Counted from the first letter of the stretch, positions 47,354-58,191 are shown. The stretch: DNA of 64,000 nucleotides from Isoetes taiwanensis (GCA_021234155.1 JAJEKV010000011.1:13927255-13991254); one strand, 5' to 3'. Numbers and translations: made by a program. Notes: generated from the letters alone by a model not told the origin.

Positions 47354-47992
47354 GGCGTAAATCCATTGTCTTACAAGACCCTGAAGACCAGTACGTTCCG
47401 TGGCCAGACTAGTTTAACATCTGCAGAGGCTACAATGGCATTCAAGATTGTAGAGGATGCAGCGTCAAGCTTGTTTCTGGTTTCCAGATGATGGCGCGTG
47501 GAAACACTCACGAACGATGTAATCGCAGCACATGTTCTAGACAATACCAAGGCATATCTTCTGCTCCTAAAACTAAGTCAAAATTGTCCTCGCTTGTCAC
47601 CTTCTTTTATATAGATTTCCACTAATCAAACATTTTTGGATATGCAGGTCTCAGGAACATCGAGATTGAATATAACTGGCGACAACAAGGTCGTGAAGAC
47701 GTGCAATGCTTGCAACAAGATAGTGTCGGACAGTCTCTACGACACGTGCGGGAACGACGACATGAAGGAAGAGTTAACAATGTTCGGTGACATCTACACT
47801 GCATCCAAGACGCTACATGTCACAATGGTAGGAGCATTGCTTGACAAATTTCTCGGTTACCCATTAGGAGGCGCATTAGCTACAATGAAGATAGATCCTC
47901 AATCATTGCGCCAAAGCGTACTGAAGAGCTGGGGTAAATGCATGTTTGAGCTCAACCACAGACTCCAAATCATTGTCTTCGACAGGGCCTAG
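47354..47992 (+). pseudogene. Gene remnant with zinc-ribbon/OB-like C-terminus
   Basis: The first block, 47354..47590, follows a TTTAG acceptor and reads GVNPLSYKTLKTSTFRGQTS and MAFKIVEDAASSLFLVSR with an in-frame TGA, then WRVETLTNDVIAAHVLDNTK. The second block follows ATGCAG at 47648 and is open to a TAG at 47992: VSGTSRLNITGDNKVV, KTCNACNKIVSDSLYDTCGN, LHVTMVGALLDKFLGYPLGG and RQSVLKSWGKCMFELNHRLQ. A CxxC plus later Cys followed by a (D)xxGxLxDxFLG strand resembles RPA1/MEIOB-type zinc-ribbon OB folds, but the fourth zinc ligand is not obvious. The stop codon suggests a pseudogene. Confidence 0.4.
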
Positions 47993-49040
47993 GCTCAAAA
48001 CACGACCCATAACTATTGAGCAACAAAGGACATGCCTTCGCATTTCTAAGCAACTTTACTTTGATGGCAACTTCCATGTAACTCATGCTATTCAATTCTT
48101 CGCAGTTTTAATATCGAGTTCTTCCTTCATACCCTGAACAAAATTGGCATGCAAACAATTCACTCTTCATACATTGTTTCGTATGTTATCAAGTATCAAG
48201 TAATTGCCTTGAAGTAGCAATTTGAATTGATTGTCAAAACATGACTTTGAACTATGATTTAAGCCACTTCACCCTCCGCCCATGAAGGGCAACCCTCCGT
48301 GCGCAGCACCTTGTTTATATTGCACAAGGGGGGCATTTGTAATTTGGAATGGATAATTTGCCTAGCTATAAGTTTATTCTTTTAGCATTTCTGATATTGC
48401 ATGAACACTTGAACAATGCGATGGTTGTAGTAATCCATAGATTGTTGGTTGTGAAGAACTTAATTAAGACTTTAGATTCCATGGATTGGATGCAGAACTT
48501 AGTTGAAATATAACACAAAGCAAAGAAAAGGAAAAGGATCATTTTTTAACATCCTCGATGCACTAATTAGTGTGTAGGAATGCAATGCACAAAACAACAA
48601 CATTGCTTTGTGAGTACCCCGCATTTATTTTATAGTTGACATCGCTATGTTGAAACGTGTGGACTCACTTCCGTACAGATAAGGATGAGAAAGAGACGCG
48701 ATAAATTTCTTGTAGTCTTAAGTAATACTAGTCAAGTTGTTCCATATACCACATAACTAGAAACTAAATAGTCCTAGAAGTCATGTCGTGACCTTAGCTC
48801 CAAGTAAGATCTCAACTGTCTAACATCCCTATGTAACCCACATATCATCTCAGCCATCCATCAAGGGATTTTCCACTATTCATACCAAATCCCCCTCCAT
48901 GTGTATGATTTACACCCTTGATGTTTACAACTTGAGAAAACATAGTTTTAACATGTTTCTCCATTTGCTTTCGACTCGATCAATGACCCACGGAACATCT
49001 ACGGTGCTACATGGCACGTGAAAATTGGCTAGGTCTAAGA
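47993..49040. other. Intergenic, nothing recognised
   Basis: No supported frame on either strand and no repeat boundary visible. Confidence 0.4.
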
Positions 49041-49045
49041 AAAGA

Positions 49046-49130
49046 TAGATAGATAGATACAATTTTTAATGTCCACAAAGATCAATTGACTATAGGATCC
49101 AAAGACCAATTGACTATAGGATCCAAACAA
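49046..49130 (-). mobile_element. LINE-A 3' terminal fragment with GATA tail
   Basis: In reverse orientation: GATAGATAGATA tail, AATTTTTAATGTCCACAAAG, ATCAATTGACTATAGGATCC, matching the LINE-A terminal signature (tail, ATCGTCCACGGAGACCAAT, ...GGGACCCAA). The GACCAATTGACTATAGGATC block is duplicated in tandem. Confidence 0.6.
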
Positions 49131-49498
49131 CAGAGTGGAATGAGGAGGTAAATGAGGAGGCAAATGCATATATAATTGAAAGTAAAAAGGTAGTCTTGGA
49201 TTATAAGTTCAAACTTGGATGTGTGACGTGGCAATGTGGTGCTTCTGGAGAGATCAAGATACGGTCTAACTTAAATTGTGATCAAAATTAAACACCTGCA
49301 AAACGTGAACATATCCATGGTGCGAAAGTCTGGAGGCTGCTGCATGAGGCGTCGGCCCTCGAATTTAAGTAGCTCATTAATCAAGCTCAAATCGGCAGAA
49401 GCCGAATTGATTGTAGGTAACAAACCGACTGATTTGGATTGAAATTCGTAGATTACAGCAGAACTGCGGATTTGGACGGAGAAAAATTTGTTGAGAGA

Positions 49499-49804
49499 AT
49501 GGGAAAGAAACAACTGAAGGGTTTATACAACAACGATCTTCGAGCTGGAGGAGGATCTGAGAAATTATTGCTCATCAATGAGCCAGATCTTATCGAATTC
49601 TGGAGGGCCAACGGCGCCCGGTCTCGCCGCTGCAGCATCAGGCTTGAAAGCATAGCAGAAGAGGAGAACATAACCACTAGACCTGCCTCTACTCAAAAAA
49701 CAAGGCACAGCAGGAGCTCCTTGTGGAAAAAGATTCATCTTTCTTTGAAGTTTACTTCTAGCGGGTTTTCAGTATCTAAAAATAAACCTAGTTCAAGAAT
49801 TTAA
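49499..49804 (+). CDS. Small basic protein, paralogue A (101 aa)
   Basis: Starts MGKKQLKGLYNNDLRAGG. I choose ATG 49499 over the upstream in-frame ATG 49439 because similarity to the paralogue at 51812 begins exactly at MGKKQLK. Central conserved block: IEFW, ARSRR, SIRLESIAEEEN, then RP and a basic SLWKKI segment. No signal peptide, membrane segment or known domain. Acidic LESIAEEE flanked by basic clusters is the hallmark. Differences from the paralogue are concentrated at third codon positions in the central block, which argues for coding. Single exon, stop TAA at 49802. Family not recognised. Confidence 0.7.
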   Translation: MGKKQLKGLYNNDLRAGGGSEKLLLINEPDLIEFWRANGARSRRCSIRLESIAEEENITTRPASTQKTRHSRSSLWKKIHLSLKFTSSGFSVSKNKPSSRI

Positions 49805-50980
49805 GATTTACTTCAATTTAATTCAATTCAATTTAATTTAAAGTCTACTCAACTCACCTGCTTAACTAGTATTGATGGGTTTAGGGACATTCATAAGAAA
49901 GTGTTAAATGAGGAAATTCACAGCCATAGTCCATATTGATGTTTATTTAATTCTTATTGTTTGGTAGCAATGTTTTGATGTCTCAAATCTGGCCGGAATC
50001 TCTCTGTTTCTAGGAACGCCATATATCTACTCCGGGATGTGGTAAACCCGGACACATATCCACTGTCATGTCCGAGCTAACCACATTTTTGTCCGAGCTA
50101 ACCATTGTTTTTTTGGCCGGGAGAACCACACGGTGAATTGAGCGTGGGACTGTGTTTTGGCATGCTGATCTTTGAACAGAGCTTGCACTCACCTTCTTGA
50201 ACGGTTTAATCCGGTTCAAACATCATTGGAATCGCCTTGTCAGTCCCCAAAAACCTCATTCTATCAAGAAAGCAGGAGATTTGCGCACGGATCAAGTAAG
50301 ATCAGTGAAAAAACATGCAGAACCCGTTTTCTTTTGAGCTTGAAACTGAGCAGCAATGCCGGAGTGGATTTATGGCCAGCCCTGCAGGAAAGAGAAGCAA
50401 AATGAAAGAGGGGTGGGGGGGATTTTTTTTGGTCAAGATAGACTCTGCCGACCATGACCTAGGTTAGAATCGCTCGTCAAAAAGTCCAACCTTGATCGGC
50501 CCCAACTATATTCCGATATGCTGTGACTTGGCCTTTATCCAATAAAATGCAAACTATATAGTCGCTCGGGGGAGAGTTCACGAACTATCTTTGTTGCTGG
50601 GTTGGGTGGTAATTCATCTTGCTTTGAAACTACTCATTATGGTTGTGCTTTGAAATTTTGACTCGAAGGTTTTTGGAGTTTCTCTTAATTAGGTCTTATT
50701 TGCGGAGACACGTTAGCGCGGAGGCATAGTTGACTCACTCGAATGAGACCTAAGTGGTCTTTGATTTTGGGCAACTCTGTGCGCCACGTCTCATACTAGA
50801 ACGTTGTATCAAAATAGGCTAAAATGTTGACTAAGAAATGCCGGGTTAATAGCAATTATTTATTAATCAAATGCATTTCATAGATTGGACAATGAGGCAA
50901 ATTGTTGTCCAAAAGATGAGCACACTTGCGTGTTAACTAACCTTTTACCAACCGACATCTATAGGCTTCCATGACATGAA
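49805..50980 (+). other. Spacer between the paralogues
   Basis: A 77-codon frame at 50172..50405 has no counterpart near paralogue B and no motif. An 8-G tract near 50412..50420 and AT-rich DNA make up the rest. No second gene supported. Confidence 0.35.
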
Positions 50981-51215
50981 ATGAAAGAAGAAGAAGAAGA
51001 AGAAGAGATTTTAACGTCACGCCACAAGGCAGCGTCCTATCGGACATGTGACACTTTACAACACATCCAAATGGGTCCTGCCCCCACCACTTTACATTGC
51101 TGAAGTGGGTCCTTCCCCCACCAACTTTACATTGCATGGCCACTTTCACAACGAGGCGTTGAACCCGTGACCTTGGGTATGGCAGTTTAACGTCTTACCA
51201 CAAAGGCAAAGTGGT
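50981..51215 (-). repeat. Second tRNA-derived SINE-like repeat with (TTC)n tail
   Basis: On the minus strand: box-A-like TTTGTGGTAAGACGTT (about 51210..51195), box-B-like CACGGGTTCAACGCC (about 51170..51156), an internal 30-bp duplication with GGGTCCT(G/T)CCCCCACC in plus orientation, and a tail of TTC units (51010..50985). It is unrelated in body sequence to the other SINE-like family here. Confidence 0.55.
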
Positions 51216-51586
51216 GAGTATGGCTTGAACTTCTCCAAAGGATAATCCTTCACCATAACAAGTCTCTATAAAACAGATTTAAATTATTATTCGAGAAGAA
51301 TCGATGGTAAAAATGATTGAGTAAAACAAGGAGGATATAAACCATGGAAAAAATGTTAGTAAGGTCATAAAACAGGAAGGTTCAGAAGTGTCCAAAAATG
51401 TTCAAATAGTTAGCATATACACCTAATAAAAAATGGCTAGCATCTGGAACACGTTGAAGTTATCTAGAATTTTTAGACCAAAAGCCGTGCACAAAACAAA
51501 GACCTGGCCATCGAAAAAGACAGGGAAACAGAGTGGCCGCCGGAAGTTGCAGGGGACTTCTGTTCATTGCTGACCACATTTTTCTC

Positions 51587-51593
51587 TATAAAA
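51587..51593 (+). promoter_or_regulatory. Probable TATA box of paralogue B
   Basis: TCTCTATAAAAACCC is a consensus plant TATA context; transcription would start near 51620, leaving a 5' leader of about 190 bp before ATG 51812. No competing ATG in a long frame intervenes. Confidence 0.5.
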
Positions 51594-51636
51594 ACCCATC
51601 AATGGCGCTCAGGGCGGCATCTAATCGATTCATACA

Positions 51637-51792
51637 GCTGCAAATTTTGAATTTTAGGACCTGATAATTTGAAAGTTCTAATTCTCCAGCTACAAGCTCG
51701 AATTTTAGGCCCTGGTATTTTGCAAGTTCCAATTCTAGAACTAGAAGCTCGAATTTTCGGACCTGCTAATTTGCAAGTTCGAATTTTAGAAT
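51637..51792 (+). repeat. Three ~50-bp tandem units in the 5' leader of paralogue B
   Basis: Each unit reads like AGCTCGAATTTTAGGxCCTG followed by xTATTTTGCAAGTTCxAATTCT. Units start near 51637, 51687 and 51740 and are moderately diverged. Paralogue A lacks them. Confidence 0.75.
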
Positions 51793-51811
51793 AGGGTGGT
51801 TTGCTGGGCGA

Positions 51812-52099
51812 ATGGGGAAGAAACAATTGAAGAATTTATACGGATCTGACTCGGGAATTTGGGGGAGCTTTGGAAATGATAATGATTTATTTCTAATCCA
51901 TCAGCCTCCGATCGAATTTTGGAGTGGGGATGCAGCCAGATCTCGGCGCGCCAGCGTTCGGCTTGAAAGCATTGCAGAAGAGGAGAATGTGATGAACAGA
52001 CCTGGCTATGCCGAAAAAAAGAGACAGAAAAAGAACTCTGTTTGGAAGAAGATCCAACACATTATTTCGTCGCCATTTCGAAAGACACAATCTGCTTAA
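51812..52099 (+). CDS. Small basic protein, paralogue B (95 aa)
   Basis: Starts MGKKQLKNLYGSDSGIWGSF. Shared with paralogue A: MGKKQLKxLY, IEFWxxxxARSRRxSxRLES, IAEEENxxxRP, KxRxxxSxWKKI. Ends in a Lys/Ser-rich tail (SSPFRKTQSA). A TATA box lies about 225 bp upstream and a three-unit tandem repeat fills the probable 5' UTR. The paralogues are about 2.3 kb apart in the same orientation, so a local duplication is likely. Function unknown; small, soluble and possibly nuclear or phosphorylated at the RRxS sites, which is inference only. Confidence 0.72.
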   Translation: MGKKQLKNLYGSDSGIWGSFGNDNDLFLIHQPPIEFWSGDAARSRRASVRLESIAEEENVMNRPGYAEKKRQKKNSVWKKIQHIISSPFRKTQSA

Positions 52100-53560
52100 C
52101 TTTTTGCCCTAAAAAGTAAAATTTTGGCCTTAAAATTGAAGGAGAAGCATATCACCAGCAAGTCAGCATGGATTTTTATTTGGTTGTTTTTGGATGTGTA
52201 GCCATTATCCTTGGTCAAGGGCTTGGCATTTGACATTTGTTGCCAGCACAATATGGAAATGTCCTTGAAATGAAGAACAATATGGCATTTTGTTGGAATG
52301 AAGAACAACATGGAAACTTGGGAGTCTATTTCGTTTGTGGAATGGAAACTGGTCTGCTCAACACGTAGACTTGCTAAATCAATAGGTAAATTTCAAGTTC
52401 CATGTTGTGGGGGATGGAACTGGGTCGACTATTCCAAGACTTTGCTTTCGGCTAATACCAGTCACAGGACCCCCTGGAATGCGCTTCGCAATTTCCAAAC
52501 CCCCATACAATATGGCGTTTGTACACTGTGGTTGAAATAATGAAGCAAGTTTGCGAGAAATAATATTGAATTGTCTAGCCAATTTCAAGATGAAAATTTT
52601 CCAATAAACAACACCGTGATTCACCAAGTTAAATGCAACAAGGGCATTCTGTATATATAATAATACTTGACATTATCACACAATGTGTAATATCTTGTAT
52701 AATATCCAGTGCCAGTTGTTTGCCTTTTTTCGCTTTGTGAGAATTAGGGATAGCATATTATCACATATTATAGGCACAAATTACAATGCGTAATATCTTG
52801 TGTAATATCGAGTGCCATTTGTTTGCCTTTTTTAGCTGATTTTTGAAATTACTATCAAAGAAAAGTTGTAGGAATATGTGCTAAAAAACTTGGCCTGATT
52901 GAGAACTGGGATAATAGAGAAAAATGAGTTCAAAGTGGATCAAATGTATCTTGAGTTTTATAAGAGTTTGTTGTATGCTTTCAACTAGCACAGGTCTGAA
53001 TAGGGACTAAGATAATGTGCAAAAGGTAAAATTTTTACTAGAAACATCTCTGTAATAATGTATTGGAATTGAAAAAATGCTTGAATGATGTCAGATCATT
53101 CTTGTAACAACTTGAGAGGAAATTTTCATGGATATCAGGGTCAAATAATCACAATAGGGTTGTGTTGATGTTATTCAAGTCATAAACACATCAAAATGTC
53201 TTGTATAACATCACATATGAAGTATTTCAGCCTTAGATTTGTTTCAAGCTGAGGAATCTATAGATGGCCTTAGGATCACTTCAAAGCATGTTCAACATGA
53301 ATGTGGAGTATCTTCAAACATATGGGCCTTCAAGATTTTTTGTTAACAATTCCCTTGTTTATAGTTTCATCAGTAGGTAGATCCGGCATCTTAGGTTTTA
53401 TTTTTAGCATTGGTAGGTTTCTCAAGTGTGGGAATCTGAAAATCGAAGTGTGGCGGGGCGGTAGCAAGCGGGATGGCATGATTCAAGGTCGGATTCCAGA
53501 TTTAGAGTTCATAGGAGAATCTACACGATATGATTCCATGTATTTTTTTCATATAAATTA
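52100..53560. other. 3' flank of paralogue B and intergenic
   Basis: AT-rich. The only structure is a local duplication of about 55 bp near 52677 and 52785 (TAATATCTTGTxTAATATCx, CAGTGCCAxTTGTTTGCC). The 132-codon frame at 53301..53699 runs into a SINE-like repeat and is not supported as a gene. Confidence 0.4.
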
Positions 53561-53599
53561 TGGATTTCAACGTATTCTCAGTATTTTGCTACATATTCT

Positions 53600-54035
53600 A
53601 AACGCGGTGCACCCGGAACTACTACAGTCGTCGGATTCGTCGATCCTACGACCCAGATCGTATGTTAAGGCCTGTGGGCACCTCTCGTTTGGCTTATAGT
53701 CATGTATGATTGGAGGAGTCTATGATTTTGAAATATGAAATACGATTTCGCCTAAGGTTTTGAGGGAATATCGAATCCCCATACGGCTTTGCCTAAGATT
53801 TTAGAATATGAAATACGGGCCTTGAACCTCTACCAAAATAACTCAATGTCCTGATAAGATTACTTTAACCAATATACCCAGTGAGCTAATGTGATTATTT
53901 TTTATGTTGAATCTATGTTTTTTTTATTAACAACCCATTCAATTGTTTTGGGGATATATGGTCTATGGTTTCAAGAATTGTTATTTTTATATCTATATCA
54001 AATCCCCCTGGAACCCCCTGTTATTTTGCTACATA
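53600..54035 (-). repeat. tRNA-derived SINE-like repeat, copy 3, with the shared flank
   Basis: Plus-strand text CGCGGTGCACCCGGA...GTCGTCGGATTCGTCGATCC matches copies 1 and 2. Minus-strand box A is near 53890..53877 and a weakened box B near 53830. It includes the same T-tract flank and ends with TTTTGCTACATATT, also present just upstream at 53584, so the same roughly 435-bp unit is delimited by this word. Confidence 0.6.
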
Positions 54036-54123
54036 TTTAACACTTCGATCATGGCCAAGATAGTGAAGAAGAAGTTGAGGTTATGTGTAGCTTGGAGGAT
54101 ACACACTTATGCTCGGGTGACGT

Positions 54124-54570
54124 ATGCAGGATGTTAGCATACAAGGGTACCTGCCTCTGATCAAACCTGTCCCAAACTCGATTAGCACAATCAGGTCAAC
54201 AATGAAGACATGGGACTTGGCCAACAGGGAGGGAGAGACAGAGACACACGCTGAGATTGGCCATGGCAATTCCATGAGGTTGGACACACAAGGTTGGGTC
54301 TATTCAGCAGCCAATTCTGGCCCTCAACATGACCATGATAAGGCCATAGACAAGGCTAGGATCACTCGAGAAATGGTCGAAATAGGTGTGGACAAGGATA
54401 TAATCTCCCGGGCCAGGGGAATGGATGTGGGGTTTGCAAAGACTTGGAGGATAGATATGTTTGAAGGCATGGGGCCAACACCAAGATTCGAGGAAGGCAA
54501 CGTATTCACTAATCCGGTTTGTTTAGTCCATAGCATCCTTTTGCATATGGCAGGTATCCGAAGACAGTGA
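54124..54570 (+). CDS. Unsupported-family open frame (148 aa)
   Basis: The longest intact non-transposon-like frame in this part: MQDVSIQGYLPLIKPVPNSI, TMKTWDLANREGETETHAEI, VGFAKTWRIDMFEGMGPTPR. The composition is plausible for protein, but there is no domain, paralogue or splice context to confirm it. It could be the end of a gene with upstream exons or a fragment of an element. Confidence 0.3.
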   Translation: MQDVSIQGYLPLIKPVPNSISTIRSTMKTWDLANREGETETHAEIGHGNSMRLDTQGWVYSAANSGPQHDHDKAIDKARITREMVEIGVDKDIISRARGMDVGFAKTWRIDMFEGMGPTPRFEEGNVFTNPVCLVHSILLHMAGIRRQ

Positions 54571-55043
54571 TGAGACCATAGATAACTGAGGCAGCTTGTA
54601 TTCAACCCTACCCTTATATTGTATATTGCATTTGAGTGAATTTCTATGTTTAACTCTGAAAGAGATTTCTGGATGTATCATACAACAGACATTGGTGATT
54701 AATTAACTGGAACCCGACCGGCCTCTTAAGTTCTGTGCCATTCAGATCATGCTCATTAAACATACACAAACATTGAATACAACAACTAATTTAATTATGG
54801 CTAGTGTCTCTCTGCATCCTGAAGCACATTGGAATAGAACAAGCAAAGCAAGTGTTGTAACAAAACTAAAGTTATATACATGAACTACGTCTAGAACTCA
54901 AATCCAAAAGAAGCCCGAGGCTCTGTTTCATTAACTCATATCCAGAAAAAGCTCGAGGGTTGTTACAGAGGATGGCACTTGGGCCTATCACAAAAAAGCT
55001 TGTCATGCAGGCCACATTCCAGTTTAAGATTGGGGGTGGTTTT

Positions 55044-55086
55044 GTGGTGGGGGGGGGGGGAGGGGGGGGGGGAGGGGGGGGGGGAG
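55044..55086 (+). repeat. Guanine tract with near-uninterrupted G-runs
   Basis: Three blocks of 12 or more G separated by single A, after GGTGG. It could form G-quadruplexes on the plus strand and encodes polyproline when read on the minus strand. Proline-rich and glycine-rich frames across it are most likely artefacts. Confidence 0.85.
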
Positions 55087-55254
55087 CCACAGGGGGCCAC
55101 AGGGATCGTCCAGCAGTGGCCTTGCAAATCTCAAGGGGAGCATTCAAGGTTGCATAGGGCTTTGGAAGTTGACGTTATCTTCTTCAGTAACCACAATCTA
55201 ACAGTGGATTAAGTCGGTATCAGCGGGCCCTTTCAACTTGGGAGAGTATCTCAC

Positions 55255-55452
55255 CTCCGTCGGTGTAACAAGACATTTCCAAATTGAAAAGAAGTTCGGA
55301 GTTGTGGATGTTGTGGAGCTGCTGGGGCTGGGATGATTGTTGGGAGGTGGGCAAGGTTGTTTCCCAGGTGATGGACCTCCCCTCCTTCTGGACTTGGCAG
55401 TGTCCCCGATCGACCCACATTCAGGGAAGCTTATCCTGCGTGGTTGATCCAT
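55255..55452 (-). CDS. Candidate first coding exon, Pro/Ser-rich protein
   Basis: Minus-strand ATG at 55452 opens a 66-codon exon (MDQPRRISFPECGSIGDTAK; SRRRGGPSPGKQPCPPPNNH) ending at a strong donor ACGGAG/GTGAGA at 55254. An AG acceptor (AACCTAG) lies shortly 5' of the ATG, so a non-coding leader exon is possible. Continuation might be the polyproline frame below 55147, but I could not prove the join. Family unknown. Confidence 0.35.
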
Positions 55453-55459
55453 AATCACC

Positions 55460-57724
55460 GTTGTGCCTACTAGGTTAATTCAAGAAAATACAGTTAGAGA
55501 CATCCAAATATATTGAAGAAGACAAGAGAAGCTGGCACTTACCTGTGGTGCTTCGAGCTGATTAAGAATACTTTGGCTTCGGCAAGAAGACACTCAACTC
55601 CCAATTGAAGAAGGGAATGATGGGTCTGGTGCAGTTTGGCCATCCCAGATTTCCAAAATCCTCGCCTTAAAGGCCAATTTCATCTGCAGGTGGAGCAGAG
55701 AAGGTCCGAGCCGTTTGCAAGCAAATTGATTGAAGAATTGGAAAGAATTTAAGTAGAAAGGCTGGAATTTTGGCGAAAGCATGTCAAATTGGAGACGGTA
55801 ACTGTTGGCCGAGGGCATAATACCTGGACACCTTAGGACGTAGGGGGTCTCAAGTATGGCGACCACGGTGTAAGCGTGAAGCTGCATTAATGCATTGTTA
55901 CCCGATCGTAAGAGACTAGCGAGCGTACAGAATGTTAAGTGGCGTGTCAGGTGGCACACTTAGCATCTTCGCGAGTCCATAATTCTGGCAATGGCAGGCT
56001 CGTGGTATACGCGAATGGGGCTATTAACGTAACGACGCAGACCTTGAACCCCCTCCAATTCCTGATGTTGTAACTTCTTAACCTTTCGGATTTTGATGAA
56101 ATTTTGTTCTACAATGTTGCAGTCCAAAGACATTAAGTATCTAACACACCCGGCGGACTGCTAAACGTACGAATTTACCGCAACTTACAGGACTTTGCCT
56201 CTTAAGTGCGCGAAACATGGTGACCATACCCTAGGTGGCTTCTCAAAAAAGGTGATCAACTGGCAAATAATTGGTGACATGACAATGTGAAGGTGGTGAT
56301 GTGGCAAGAAAAATAGCAATTAACTTTTTTTTTTCTAGTCAAAAACGTTTTGTGACATATTGGTGATGTGGATGATATGTGATGATATATGATGATGTGT
56401 ACGTGATATTATGAAGAACTTTGACACGTATGCATAAATGTGCTTTATTTTTGAGATTTTTAGGCCATCTTTTTGCCTTTTCTAGAGATGTTTTTAGAGA
56501 GAGAACATGGTTTTGGACCTTAGAAATGGCCAAATTAGATGGAATTTTAGCAATTTTTTCATGTGTAATGGATGAATTGTTCTTTTGTTTTACTAGGATA
56601 AATGGTCTTGCAAATATTGGTTTTGGAAAATGGCAATGGTATATAAAAGGAGAGAAAATGAGATATGAGAGATAGTATTTGGATAAAATGATGGTAGCAA
56701 AGTCTTAGGAAATATTCATGCCCTGTGAAGTAAATATCATGCAAAAAATTTGAATCTAGCAAATTACTAATGAAACTCGAGGGTTCTTCCAAAGTTTAAC
56801 TTTGGGGTCTTCAAACTTTGACTTCAAGTCTTCAAGATGCTTAGATGGTCCAAAGTCCTTCTTGAAATGCCCATATGATGTCAAATCAATGTCCTTCCTT
56901 CGTTCTTTGTATCAAACTGTCTTTTACAAGTTGCCAAGTGTTGGATGTCTTTAAGATTCATGGTCTACAAGCTTACACACACATATACGAAGTCAAATGT
57001 TAAGAAAGTGTGTGAAGCATGCATACATCTCTTCTATGCTACCATTTTGTGGCAGCAATATTTGCCTTTGATGTTTAGCGGTCCTTCTACTCCTGAAATT
57101 TTTTATATAGAGACCTCAAGGATCCTTGCCAGAGAATGGATTGGGACACAATCAACCAATAGAAAATGAGGATCTATTAGAGACTTAAGATCCAACGAAA
57201 CCAACTGATTTGTTGGCAGCAAATAGAAATCTTCAAAACTTCGCGTTGCTATATGATATTGATGATGTTGCTAAAACATGTTGCCCTGAATTAGAAAGAT
57301 AAAAGGCGGGGACAAAAGGGAAATGAAAGAAGCTTCACGTAAGGAATTGATGGAGGCCTTTTTAGGATGAAGTTCCTCCTCGTGAAGATTAACGCCGTAA
57401 TCATTTTCCCTATAGACATTTTGCCTTATGACATGACATCATTATCTATCTATCTATTATTCTAATACGATTTTTTTGGGAGGGAGACTTGGTCGAATTT
57501 TTTTTTGCCAATGCTAACACCCGTAATAACATACCGACGTGGAGGTAAACCCCAAAAAGCATTTTAAAGTAAGTAGATAGGCAAGCTAGATGGAAACACA
57601 CCAAAGGAGCTTAGTGTAGGTTCATACCTACTGTTATTTGATTAAATTTATACCAAATGTTATGTTAAAAATTTAATACAACTGATTTGATGAAAAAATG
57701 CATTCACATATACAAATGGTTAAA
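55460..57724. other. Intergenic, several short frames, none supported
   Basis: Plus-strand frames at 56421 and 56945 and a minus-strand frame at 55959..55594 have no motifs or splice context. ATGATGATATG-rich repeats occur near 56360..56410. Confidence 0.35.
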
Positions 57725-57830
57725 TTAGTAGCTAACATAACGAATTCAGTTAAAAAGAGGTTCACACCAATAATTATATTAGTGGCTAACGTAACGAATT
57801 TTGTTAAAATTAGATTCACTCTTAAGTTGT
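57725..57830 (+). repeat. Imperfect ~50-bp tandem repeat
   Basis: TTAGTAGCTAACATAACGAATT near 57725 and a related TTAGTGGCTAACGTAACGAATT near 57779, each followed by a GTTAAAA word and (A/G)TTCAC. Further diverged versions extend toward 58100. Confidence 0.6.
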
Positions 57831-58191
57831 TATGTTAGTGGGTGACCAAACGTTTTTTTTTTTTTAACTGTCTTAAGTGTCCTCTAACGGAATCATTATG
57901 GAATCATGTGTGAACCACGACTTTAATGAAACTAAAGGGTACCTTTACACTCACTGTTAAGTGAGGAATCTGTTAAGCTTTTATCGGTTTTTAGATTCAC
58001 ACCACAAGTTAGGTTAATGTTCCGTTAAGTTAAATGATTAGCATTCTGTTAATTTTTTAACCTAAAATCCCTAACCCAAACAATGTTCAGACTACTTTAC
58101 GTTAGGTTAATAAACAACACAAAGTTAACACAAAAAAAAAATATGAACCAGATGTCACTTTAATGGCAATTATTTTATAACTCGAGCTCGA

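Noticed and set aside
53301-53699. 132-codon plus-strand frame
   Set aside because: Its last part lies in a SINE-like repeat and its hydrophobic start has no recognisable signal or domain.
54872-55212. Polyproline and polyglycine frames
   Set aside because: Produced by the G-tract; low complexity and no independent support.
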